Assembly (NCBI GenBank): GCA_016617785.1
Contig: JADILM010000006.1
Span: forward strand, 1,488,001 to 1,552,000
Length of the DNA stretch: 64,000 nucleotides
Direction: 5' to 3'
DNA from: Sporobolomyces roseus
Taxonomy: Eukaryota; Basidiomycota; Microbotryomycetes; Sporidiobolales; Sporidiobolaceae
Part shown: positions 1 through 10,165 of the stretch, piece after piece
Position numbering within the stretch: position 1 is the stretch's first letter
Layout of the letters: each line of letters begins with the position of its first letter
Translations under genes and position numbers: made by a program
The notes under the pieces: generated by a model
The model's database searches: none
What the model was told of the DNA's origin: nothing
Seen by the model: only the letters and a program-made list of their open reading frames with translations

Positions 1-1903
1 CTCCAGATTCGGCTCGAGCGAGATCGGCGGTGAGTTGAGCGACTTTCTGCTGTAATTCAGCTTCATCGAGGGTTGGCGCTCCATCGATACTCCTTCGTAC
101 ACCTTCCTCGGCGATAGAAGCCATTCCCGCTCCATCTCCCGATTTGATGACCGAGAGTTCTGCTCTCAATTTGAGTATCGTTCTCTGCAGATGTTCGATA
201 TCGTCCCATCCGACTTCGACCTCGTTGATTTCGGCGCGATTCTTGATGTTGCGAGCTCGATTGGCGTACTTGAGAGTCGAAAGGGTTTCGCTCAAGTTGT
301 ATTCGGTCGGAGAGACGCAAGCGACCATCATCGTTTTGCTGTTGCCGCCGAGAGAGTCTTGTAACAATCTCGTGAGCTTCGAATCCCGATAAGGAATGTG
401 GGTAGCTTTCTTGGTAGGGTCGCCGAGTGCTGAAATAACGTTGCCGAGGGAACTGAGTCCAGCGTTCTGTTTGCATAATGGGAATGCTCAGTCTGCGTTC
501 GTGAGGAGGGAAAGAGCTATCGGAACTCACAATTGAGATTCCTTCTTTCGCACGATCACCGAGAGCTGAAGTTCGTTTGAGCTGAAAAAAAGGAACGAAA
601 ATGTCAATTCGAGATTCGCAAATTCGAAGAAGACGATCACGCTTACTCGTTCTGAACCAGCCAAATCAACAAAATGAAACTTCGAAGTCACGATAGACCA
701 GGCGTCGCCACCATTCGGGGTCGTAGGTGGATCGTCGACGGGAGAAGCAGCAGGACTCATCGGTCTACCAATCTGACTCGGCGGTCGAAGTCCAGAACGA
801 CTCGCTGGTCGACCTGAAGGTGTCGATGGTCGAGCACCAGGAGTGGGCGAGGTGACACGAGGTAGACCGGAGAGACGATTCTGAACTCGAGGAGATTGAG
901 GAGATGTCGGTACAGAGGAGGAAGTGGCAGAAGGGGGAGATCCTGAACCAGCCCATCTTCTTTGGGTGATCGTGAGGGAGAAGATGGCGTGAGATCGAGA
1001 CGATTGAGCGTTCATATCGGTTGCACCAGTTTGACGAAGCGTTGAGCCGGCAGAAAGAAGACTGTCAATCGATAGAAGTATCTCATTAGTTCCGCTTCTC
1101 CTGATTCTGCATCGCTCATAAGTATGACTTACTTCATGACTTCTGACGCGGTTACAACCTTGACTTCCCGTAATCCACTCCAAATGATGTTTCCCTGTTT
1201 GTCCTCCCGAATTTGAACGGTTGGTCGAACGTCGAGATCTCCGGCCAGCAGATCGATCAAGTCTTCGTTGTAGATTTCGACATATGATACTTTCGCAGTG
1301 AATGTCGAACCTCCAGCCGATTCCCGTTCAGTTTCCCTCATCCTTTCGAAAATCTCAGCGACCGCTCGAGGGGTAATTCCCTGTCTCTCATCTCCCATTA
1401 CTTCTTCTTCTTCTCCGATTCTATCTGTCCCCATCGTGTAACTCTTTCCTGAACTCGTTTGACCATAAGCGAGAATGGTCGCGTTCATTCCTTCGAGAAA
1501 CGAATCGACGAGAGGAGACGCTGATTCGTAGACTGCTGATTGACCTTCATGGGGACCTATCACTCGATCGTAAGTGAATGTTGACTTCGCTTGGGCATGT
1601 TTCGAGGCTGAAGGAGAGGGAGTGGAAGGGGCACCGCTGTCGGCTTGGAGAGAATTGAGACTGAGAGGGTTGACTGCGATACGCTGGAATCGATGCGGGA
1701 CGTTTGCAGATTCTGCTCCTGTATTCGGTCGAATACGAACCACTGTTCAAACCATGTGGGATCAGCGGTCAGTGCGAATTTCCAACAAACGCGTTGCAGG
1801 GAGGGGGGAAGTTCTGGAGACGACAAAACTCACCGACTTTGACAGAAGAGTCGTTAGCTACTGGACCCGAAGATTCCCTCCTCCTGCCAGCCGGAGCCAC
1901 CAT
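1..1903 (-). CDS. Kinesin-4-like motor protein, 5' part (partial, left edge)
   Basis: ATP-driven microtubule motor. Five exons read on the minus strand: 1834-1903, 1133-1742, 647-1061, 531-581 and 1-466. The joined frame encodes about 537 residues and continues past the edge. The ATG at 1903 follows an in-frame stop. In order I see the N-terminal strand VVRIRP, the P-loop [14 protein letters not shown], switch [14 protein letters not shown], switch [10 protein letters not shown], the helix motif [15 protein letters not shown] and the motor end [16 protein letters not shown] coiled-coil-like segment starts after that ([14 protein letters not shown]). The sequence just after the motor resembles KIF4/KIF21-type chromokinesins, hence kinesin-4 rather than kinesin-1; that subfamily call is from memory of family patterns. 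A roughly 100-residue Ser/Pro-rich insertion separates switch I from switch II. Confidence 0.9.
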
Positions 1904-2514
1904 TCAAACGAGTAACTTGTCTTGAGCGAGATTGATGTCGAGGTTTAGGAAGAAAGGGGAGAGCAGTAAGATCGGAAGTGAGATAGGCGAGATACGGGGG
2001 TAGGTTAAGCTCTCTCTAGCTGGTCTTTGAGGCCGTTGTCGAGAGTTGCTGATCGTAGAAGAATGGGAGGGGAAGAGGAAGGGAACTTTCGAAAGCCAGG
2101 GGTTTCTGAGACATTCGCAAAGAAGGAAGTTCACCTTCACTCCTCCAGAACGACTAGTACAAGGAGATCGTCGGCCGAAGCGTTGAACCGATAGAATCAT
2201 CGTCGAACCCGCTAGAGGAAACAAATTGTAAGATTCCCTTCGCAAGCTCTTGCGAAGAGCGCAAAACTTGTTCTTCGTTCGATCGAGGTCGTACAGACTC
2301 TACGTGATAGTGATTCGACGATGGATATGTTCAGTGGAGCAGGAAATGCCGAATGAACATGTATTCTCCAAGTTCGAAGAGCTTCTTCGCAGAAAGTTCT
2401 CACTTCTCCCAGAATCTGCTTTCGCTCGCGAAACCTCTCTCGCGTAGTCGTGAGGATATAGAACTGATACTGACTGGGTTACTGAGACGAACCAAAAGGT
2501 ACGAGAAGAGATGG
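1904..2514. other. Intergenic: kinesin promoter and upstream gene 3' region
   Basis: 611 bp between two minus-strand genes. It should hold the kinesin promoter and the 3' end of the next gene. Only short unconvincing reading frames are present; I see no recognisable element. Confidence 0.5.
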
Positions 2515-4481
2515 CTAAGCAAGAGAGCGGGAAGAGGGACTACGGGCGAGGTAACCGTGGGCGATTCGAGCGTGGTTCGCGATGCTGCCATCGATGGAGT
2601 CTCGACGACTACGGCGGCTCTCGCGACGATGAATAGATTGATGACCGGCATCGACGTGGTTGTGTGAGCGCGAGTCGACGAGAACTCCACTTTGTGAGAC
2701 CGTTCCTTGGTTGTGCGGTTCGCGAATGAGGTTGCTGGGAGACGCGACGCCGTAGGTGTCCGGGTGTAACTCGCTCATCATTTCATGGTGGTCGCGCTTT
2801 GCTTCTGCCTGGAGTTTGCTGTCGACAATGCCTCGCCAACAGATGAGAAAGGGAATGAAAACAGACTGCGATCAAAATTGTCGATTATTGATCAGCTCGG
2901 ATGGGTGATCGGGCTGAGTGCATACTTCAGCACTCACAGTAGCAGCGCCAACTTGTCTACTCATAAGTGATTCGGTTTTAGCGAGAAGGATCTTGGAAAA
3001 AGAGACAGAAGGAAAGGGTTACGCACTCGAATGGCCAATGATTCGGTCCAAGCATACTGAACGAGTGTGTGGCTTTAAACCATATCGTCAAGTAGGGAAC
3101 ACACCAAACCAAGAAGGCGGAAAGCGCTGTACAAGGAGAACATCAGCGGTTTCTTCGAAATGTCGAGGTCAAAGCGGTGACAGACCAATCGCCCAGCGAA
3201 GGCGCTCTTCTCGACCATAGCCAACTGATTTCTTCTTTGCCCACTTCTCGTTGCGAGTAATCTTGAGAAGCCTGTGACAGATGGGAGAAGAAGTAAGCGA
3301 GAGAAAGGGAGAGATAGGGAGATGCGAACGAACCAGAGCACTCCTGACTGAGCGGTGACACGATGATGTTCCGAGTTTTCATCGTAATAAACCTTGATAT
3401 TCTGATATAGGATGTACCAACCCAACCATCCGATGACTAGATTGAGACCTGCGAAACCTCCCATCAAAGGTCGCCAGAAGGTATCGATTTCGTATTTCTC
3501 GTTACAATTTTCTTGGTGAGTGTTTTTGACGCCGATGTATACCATGAGGAAGACGATGGTGAAGGCTACCATATGTCCGAAGTAGAACCAGAGGACACGA
3601 CCGGGCAACTTCCGATGAGGGACTGTAAGGGAAAGATAGATGAGAATCAAGATTTAGAACGTCAGAAAGTTCGAAAAACCTCACGGATCTCGTCTTCAGG
3701 CCAAGCGGCGAAATCCGATCTCGTAGAGTTCGGGCGTTGCCGTCCGTTCTGTTCACCTGCTGCGATGTCTTCTCCAGGCGGTAAAGCTTGTCTGCTCGCT
3801 CTTTGACGTGCAGCACGTAGCTTCAAAGCAGCGTCCGGTGACAAGACCTTGCAGCAAGAGGAGAGAGTCAGAATCGAGCACGAATTTCGGGAGGGCGAGA
3901 GAGAGGAAGAGACTGACATGCAGGTCTTCTAAGCGACAGAGTGCAATGGCAATAGCAATCGGAATACAGCTACAGATGCTCAAGGGAACAAAGCAGTAAG
4001 AGAAGAGGTCGAGTCGGTTCGTCGAGGTGAAGTAGGAGTTGACGAGGGAGACCGTAGGACCCCAAACCGAGAGAAATTGAAGTCTTGAAAGAGAAACGAG
4101 GTGAGTTGAGAAGAAGCCGTTTCGGACGCAAAGCGGGAAGACGTACAGGAGATTGTAAGGTGCCTCGGTCCTGAAGACGAGAGCGAAGAAGAGATTGAAG
4201 AATGAACCGATAGCAAAGGATATTACGGTCCCAGGGAACGAGATCGGAACGACAGCGCCTTTCGAAAGGAGGAAGAGGAGAGTTGAGAGAGTGAAACAGG
4301 AGAGTTTTAATCGGTTCAAAGCTCACAGACTCCACAGCATTCGTTTACCCTTGCGGGGTTAGCACAGTAGCGCCCCTGTGATCGAGCGAAGTAAGTCATC
4401 GTCGATGGGGAGTAAAAAGGAAGAAAGGAAACGCACAAAAGTGCCTGCGAAACAAGTCGGATCGAGCTCTGCCCAGGGCAT
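2515..4481 (-). CDS. Polytopic membrane protein, unknown family (copy 1)
   Basis: Function not recognised. Ten exons (minus): 4437-4481, 4327-4375, 4147-4258, 4083-3918, 3847-3685, 3622-3334, 3271-3186, 3126-3023, 2991-2938 and 2865-2515. They total 1419 nt and 472 codons with every splice phase agreeing, which supports the model. The N terminus starts MPWAELDPTCF and holds five cysteines (C, then GRYC, then NECCGVC). Hydrophobic segments follow: PGTVISFAIGSFFNLFFALV, a weaker one after APYNLL, SYCFVPLSICSCIPIAIAIA, LWFYFGHMVAFTIVFLMVYI, MGGFAGLNLVIGWLGWYILY, RWAIALSAFLVWCVPYLTIW and AATSVFIPFLICW. Loops rich in Lys/Arg follow the third and fifth. The C-terminal tail of about 100 residues is hydrophilic and Ser/Arg/His-rich. 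A diverged paralog lies at 6519-9104. Possibly a receptor-like or transport protein; no catalytic motif seen. Confidence 0.8.
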
Positions 4482-4975
4482 CTTGATTGTATTGTCGCGA
4501 GAAGTAGGCTTGAGTTGTCGACCGCTCGCTCGAGAGGTGGAGGAGGGACGAAAGAGCGAGAGAGAGGAAAGGAGAGGGAGGGGAAAAAGGAAGCGCGAGC
4601 ATCTCCGCGGATTTGGCGGACCTTCGTTATTGAAGTCAAATCGAGCTCTCGCGATTTCGTTGAATACCTAAAACCCTTTGCCAGCCGAGTCGAGTCAAAG
4701 GAGAAGAAGCTCAACAAAAATTGCAACAGCTTTGTCCGCTGAAATCTTTTCTCTGCACAAAGTGGGTAGATCTCGGTCTGATGGCGTCACTGATAAGACT
4801 TGATCGTCAGTTCATGAATCGATCGCCGCGGAACTCCGTCGGGGCAAGAGTTCTCTAAACCCATTTTTTCAAGCTTTGTCTTTTACCTCTCTCCCTCCCT
4901 CTCTCCCTCCCTCTTTATCCCTCCATCCTCCCTCCTTCGAGTCTTCACGCCGATCGCTTGATTGCACGCATCAAC
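4482..4975. promoter_or_regulatory. Divergent promoter region with pyrimidine tract
   Basis: 494 bp between divergent start codons. A strong CT tract of repeated CCCTCTCT units at about 4886-4935 lies 40-90 bp upstream of the plus-strand ATG at 4976, the usual place for a pyrimidine-rich core promoter in fungal genes. No TATA box stands out. Confidence 0.4.
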
Positions 4976-6251
4976 ATGCCTTCACCGCCCCGAACATCGA
5001 GTCTGAGCGGACACTCCAATCGTCCTGCAGTTCAACGTACCCTCACATATGGACAAGTCGAGCAAGACCGTGAGTCGTGGTTTCTCGCCTTCCGATCTTC
5101 TCCACGATAATGATTCAATTTTGCGAGAGAGCAGTTGAAAAAGGTAGGGTCGCGCTTTCTCTTTTGCTCTTGCCGCCTGCTTCTTTCTGATCCCTCCGTC
5201 TTTTTTGCGTCGACAGCCAAAAAAGACCTAGAAGATATCGACCCCTACGATCACGCGTATTCTGCGAAAAAGACAGAGATCGATAACTACGTGAGTACTC
5301 CTCGATTAGGAGGGGTTGTATTCCAGACCGCTCACATTCGGTTTCTTGAAAAGCGTTCTGTGCTCGATGCATTTGTTGAACTCGAGATGGCTACGAGAGC
5401 CCGTACGTTCCTTCGCGTGTCTTCCTTTCGATTTCTGATTTACGCTCTTGCGAACCTGGCAAACAGATCACCTCGTGAAAAGAAGGACTGTGGCTAAGAA
5501 GGCAACGCCTTTACACGACGAGTATGACCTCCCCGGGTTGGTCGAGATGGCCAAGAAGTACTCGTCGAGGGCCCGCAAGGCTTTGGATAGTTGCGAAGGA
5601 AAAATCGAAAAACTCAGGATTAGTGAGGCTTCCTCCCTTCCTCATCGTTCTCTTCGGTCGCTAATCAGCCCATGATAACTTGACAGAGGGAAAAGCCATA
5701 CCGAAGAAGCTGACGGATGAATTGGACGAACTCAGCGGAGAATACGAGCTAGAAAAAAACAGGTTATTGGATCGTTCGCGAGAACTTGAGGTTTGGGAAA
5801 ACGAAACGAAGAAACGCAAGTTCCGCAGATTTCACGGCAAAGGTGAATATGACGATTTACCGCAGCACGAGGAACTTTACGTAGAGTTGCAGTATCACCT
5901 GGTGCGTTTTCCCCGTGCTGCGATGCGGGCTCTTGCTGACTCATCAGAGGGACACAGAAGGAGCAGGAGATAGAAGCCGGTAGAGCTCTCTGCAGAGTTA
6001 TACACCAGGTTTATGGAACGGACCACAGATATGTCGTCGATGACGGGAAGACACAATTTGATCGTTGCAGGATAGTCGAAGCTCGAGCACGTCTCGAAGC
6101 TCAATCTCGCCAGTCGTTGGACAACCACACAAAGGTTAGTCAACATCCACCGCAGCTGCCCAACTTCAATTTCCATGCGAGCGAATCCTCGCTAGCGAAA
6201 TCTCGTTTCGAACCGATTCCCCGACGAATCATTCACACTCGCTCGATATAA
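4976..6251 (+). CDS. Hypothetical basic, charged protein
   Basis: I do not recognise this protein. Six or seven short exons are needed. The ATG at 4976 (MPSPPRTSSLSGHSNRPAV) opens the first, which ends at a GTGAGT at about 5070. Later coding segments begin near 5219 (KKDLEDIDPYDHAYSAKKT), 5354 (RSVLDAFVELEMATRA), 5467 (HHLVKRRTVAKKATPLHDEY) and 5685 (GKAIPKKLTDELDELSG), with the last after an acceptor at about 5956 (KEQEIEAGRALCRVIHQVYG). The last intron is about 56 nt; choosing this acceptor restores an open frame to the TAA at 6249. The middle is rich in Lys, Glu, Arg and Leu and could form a coiled coil (ELEKNRLLDRSRELEVWENE). No signal peptide or TM segment. The exon 1 to exon 2 junction around 5125 is ambiguous. 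It sits between the two membrane-protein paralogs but is on the other strand and unrelated in sequence. Confidence 0.6.
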
Positions 6252-6518
6252 TCCTTCATCTTTACCCTTATCGCTTCTCACCTAGACTCCACCTTTCCTG
6301 AGCTGGTCTCACTATAGAAATCTGTTTATCTGTGCCCTTTCCCCTTCCCCCAAAACCCTCAAACTCTGAAATAGACTGTCGATAGCTTTTTTCTCTTTTT
6401 CATCGAATTCGCAGCGACAGAGAGAGAACTTCGTGAACGAGATTGTTACAGAGAAGTACATTGAAAGACTTAGCTACAAAGTTTTTCCTAATTCTCCCTC
6501 TTCTTACAAACTGCTCGA

Positions 6519-9104
6519 CTACCTCTCCTCCCGTCGATGAACTGAGGCATGTCGATCACTTCCGCTCCCTGCCCGTCTCGTTGACTGACTCCTGATGCGC
6601 GGTGGATTCAACACCTCCTTCGTCGTATCGCTCAACCACTTGTCTGAGCCCTCTTCCGACAGTTCGTGCTCGAAGTCCTTTCGGAATTCCAGTGTCGGTG
6701 GATCCTTTGCGCTGTCCCAAGGCGATCCACCGTGGTAGTCTTGATACACTGCCGTTGAAGGAAGAGGAGAAGGTTTTTCGGGTGCAGAGGGATGAGTCGA
6801 ATGGCGAGCGTGAAGTGGTCGAGGAGGTGAAGATTCGCCGTGAACTGAATCGCGCTGAGGAAGCTGAGGAGAGGCACGAGCCGTTTGAGACTGCGAGCGA
6901 TGAGAGTGACGATGCGCCGAACGAGTATCAGAGACTGCAGTGTGAGAGGACGCAGCGTTGTCGAGGTTCCAGTTACCGGGTATCGCAGGATGTTCAGGAT
7001 CGACTTGATCCTCGAGTAGTTCCGCTTGCTCGTGCTTCCCCTTCTTCTCCCATAATGAACGTTTCGTCTTCCACGCATCGTCGTAATCGAAGTTAGCTCG
7101 AGCGATGAGGGCGATAGGAATGATGATTCCGATAACAGCGACGATCTGACCAAAGTCGAATCCATTCGTACCGATCAAGACGAAATCTCGAACCGCCTGC
7201 GCGACACGAGGAAAGTCAGAACAAATCGACTCGAAACAATGAAAAGGGAAGAAGTGTCAAACTCACGATGAAGTAGATTGCGAGGTACTCTGCGAGCCAG
7301 ATCCAATAGCATCCGATCGATAGCGCCCATCGCAAGATTGACCTTCCTCGAGCCTTCCTCTTCTTGGAGAATGGCAGTTTGGGTTTGTCGACAGGATAAG
7401 GGTCGAACCAGTGATGAACCGCTGGACGTGAACCGCGATCTTCTTTCTTTGTCGAGACGAGATGTAGCAATACTCCGATTCTACGTCGAAGAAGCAACAC
7501 GAGTTAGTTGAGTCGCGCATTCGTTGAGTCTCGCGAAAGCGAAAAGGAGAGAGAGAGAGAGAAGAACTCACGTCTCGATCATATCACGCTTCTTTGCGCC
7601 AAAGAAGAGAACTCGAGTGAAGAGGATCCAGACGAGGAGAGTGAACAAGAGCCACGATCCAACGAGACCTCCCAAAACGTATTGATATCTTTGAAGATCG
7701 AAAGTTTCGCCGCACATGGGCTGGTTAAAGGCGTCGTTGATGAAGTAAACGTAGGCGAATAGGAAAGGCCAAGCGATGAGGTGAACGGTGAAGAAACACC
7801 AAGCGGTCTGAACAATCGTACGTTGATCAGTGTTTGGTTCGAGAGGGAGAAATCGAGAGGGAGAAAAAGTGAGAGTCGAACTCACGATGATGAGATAACG
7901 ACGGGAGAACTTTGCGTCTGCGAGGGCTCTGATCGCACTAGGAGGTCGAACACGAGGTGGTTCCTGATCACGCAGAGTATCCTCATCAGTACGAACGCTC
8001 GAAAATTTTCGAACAGGAATCTTTTCTGACTCACACGAACGACTGTATTCGAAGCTGACAACCTTGATTGACCGGTGGTCGGTCTGGCCTCACGTGATCT
8101 CCCGCGGTTCTCCCTCTCCTCCTCCCTTCTCCGTCTGAAGCGTCCTAAAGGAAGCGAGTTCGAAGTGAGAAGAGGTTGCGAGCTTTCGACTTGGCCATTC
8201 CTCCGTTGTTCACGTTTTCGTTCTGTCTCTTCCGCTTTCCATTTCTCCCATGTAGCGTACTTGAGGATTTCTTGAGCTGACGGATTCATCGACTGTGAGC
8301 CCAAGAGATCCAATCAGCAAACGAGATTTGGGTTTTCACGACGACGGAGAGAAAAGCTCACGTGAAGTGAAGGGACGTCACAGAGGCATGCAGCGAGAGC
8401 GAGAGGCATACAACTCATGATTGCGAGAGGGATGAAATAGTAGTGGAACTCGGAGAGTCGGAAATCATCTTGAATCAAACGATTCATCTCGCCAAACAGA
8501 GCTCCATCGGTTGCCACTAATTGATAAGCCAAGTTGTAGGGTGCTTCGGATTGATACCATAAAACGAAGAGCTAGCGAGTAGGATTGCGAATCAGGACGG
8601 GGAGCGGAAAGGGGAGAGCACGAAAATAGAGGTTCAGCAAAGAAAAGTATGTAGTCGAGCAAAAGAGGTTTCTTACGAGGTTTGCGAACGTTCCCAAAGA
8701 CATGATTATGAGAGTACCGGGTCCCGTAATAGGAGCACTACGAGTGAAAGAGTGCTGTCAGCCTCTAACAGGAGGAAGAGAGAGAGGAGAAAAAGGAGAC
8801 TCACTTCGGACAGACAGCTAAAACAAGCGAACAAAACCGTCGTCAGTTCCCATTCTTCTTCTCGCGATCCAATCGCATCGAAACCTACCGCAACACTGAT
8901 CCTGAACTGCAGAGCAATACTCTCCCTGTTTTTCGCCAAATTTTGAAAGGGAGAAGTTCGTCAGTTTGTGGGAAGATGCTAGCCGCGGAAGTTCCGAAGG
9001 AGGACTGCCAAACAACTCACAATCGATTGACCTGCACTACAAGCAAAATCATTCGCGTTGAAGAGTTGCTGAGCGTTAAACCAATTCCCTGGAACTGGTA
9101 CCAT
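6519..9104 (-). CDS. Polytopic membrane protein, unknown family (copy 2)
   Basis: Paralog of the gene at 2515-4481. Ten exons: 9021-9104, 8889-8925, 8805-8817, 8677-8737, 8362-8571, about 8035-8292, about 7887-7986, about 7570-7807, about 7266-7465 and 6519 to about 7200; roughly 630 residues. It starts MVPVPGNWFNAQQLFNANDF, then shows the same cysteine pattern (FAC, EYC, QCCAVCP). Shared landmarks are PGT in the first hydrophobic segment, EAPYNL, FIPLAIMSC, a Cys in the loop before LGGLVGSWLL, and ILRWAL. The hydrophilic loop before the middle segments is longer and Arg-rich (FRRRREEERENRGRSRE). The C-terminal tail of about 170 residues is His/Ser/Pro-rich and unlike copy 1. Copy 2 has a 13-nt microexon where copy 1 has no intron. 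Function unknown. Confidence 0.8.
8805..8817 (-). other. 13-nt microexon in membrane protein copy 2
   Basis: The exon CTGTCTGTCCGAA lies between introns of 71 nt (8818-8888) and 67 nt (8738-8804). Including it links QCC to APITGPGTL in frame as CCAVCPN, matching CCGVCAVVP in the paralog, which is the evidence that it is real. Confidence 0.7.
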
Positions 9105-10165
9105 TTGAAGTTCGAAAAGTTGTTTTCTTGAACCTTGTTGAAGTGAAGGGGGAGGACCGGCTAGAGGCGAGGGAGAGTAATGAGAGGTCTTGAGAGGGTT
9201 TCGAGAGGGATTGAAAGTCGAGAGAAGGCGTGATTGAGTCGAGGGAGAATGAGAAGTGAGAGGAAAGGAGGAGAGAGGATGCGGGGTTCGGAAAAGTTCG
9301 AGTCTCGAGGGGCTGAGCCGAAAATCACGAGACGGACGACAAGAGTGGGTAACGTCCTCGAGAGGGATTTTGGTTGAAGTGAACGATTCCGTCGGCAGTA
9401 TAGCTAGATTTGGCTTCGAACAACGAGTTTCTTGATCGAGGAGCGGCAGTACCTGTGGCTGAATTGAGGATGTTGGGGTAGTTGAGTAATAGGGGAGAGG
9501 AGGAGCTTGCGAGAGGTCCCTAAGGACGCGGGGGAGTTGAGTGAAAATCGATTCCCTTCTTTCCCTCGTTTGGGCTGAGAGGGATCCCGTTCACGACGTG
9601 TTGGGGAGTTTCACGCGTACTCGGTGTAATGCATCGTTGGCTTACATTGCCCGAGGTGTTGTTCCGCTTGATGTAAAGGAGGGACTCAAAACTTCGATCT
9701 GAAGCGGAACAGCGAGGAGAGACCTGATGCCGCTGCTAGTGCCTAGTCATGATACTGTACAGGGAGTACGTCATGCTAGGGCGAACATAGGTCTTCGAAA
9801 GATAGGGGTAGCGGGACAGGAGAAAGAGAGGAAGTTTCGCTTCGTTCACGATCACCACAACCTCGATTTAAAAGACTCACACTTACTCGCAAGTACTAGC
9901 AACTACAAAAGTCACTATAACCAATCCTTTCAGCGAAGCGCGTCCTCTCTTCAGATTCGCTGTTCTTCAAGACGATCCGTTCATCTCCCACACGCCATAA
10001 CTCCTCGACAACAGCTCGGAGCTTATTAGTCGAACTCTCGGGTCATTAGAAGACTCATCTAGGAGCACCGTAGCAAGTCACAACACGCGTCAAGCTCATA
10101 CTGAGGGAGAAACAGCTTGAAGAGGTCCGCTCTCTCTCCACCATCATCAGTTCAGTCAAACCCAA
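9105..10165. other. Intergenic, divergent promoters
   Basis: 1061 bp between divergent start codons, the longest gene-free stretch in the window. It contains purine-rich sequence and one 100-codon plus-strand frame at 9727-10029 with no recognisable protein features. I see no tRNA or repeat; it probably holds the two promoters and 5' leaders. Confidence 0.5.

Noticed and set aside
4316..4726. 136-codon minus-strand frame containing the first exons of the membrane protein
   Set aside because: The conserved residues shared with the paralog lie in other frames and are joined by introns; this frame reads through introns and promoter.
6602..7096. Plus-strand 164-codon frame
   Set aside because: Antisense to the His/Ser/Pro-rich tail of membrane protein copy 2.
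9727..10029. 100-codon frame in the largest intergenic region
   Set aside because: No start context, motif or splice evidence, and the composition is like the flanking noncoding DNA.
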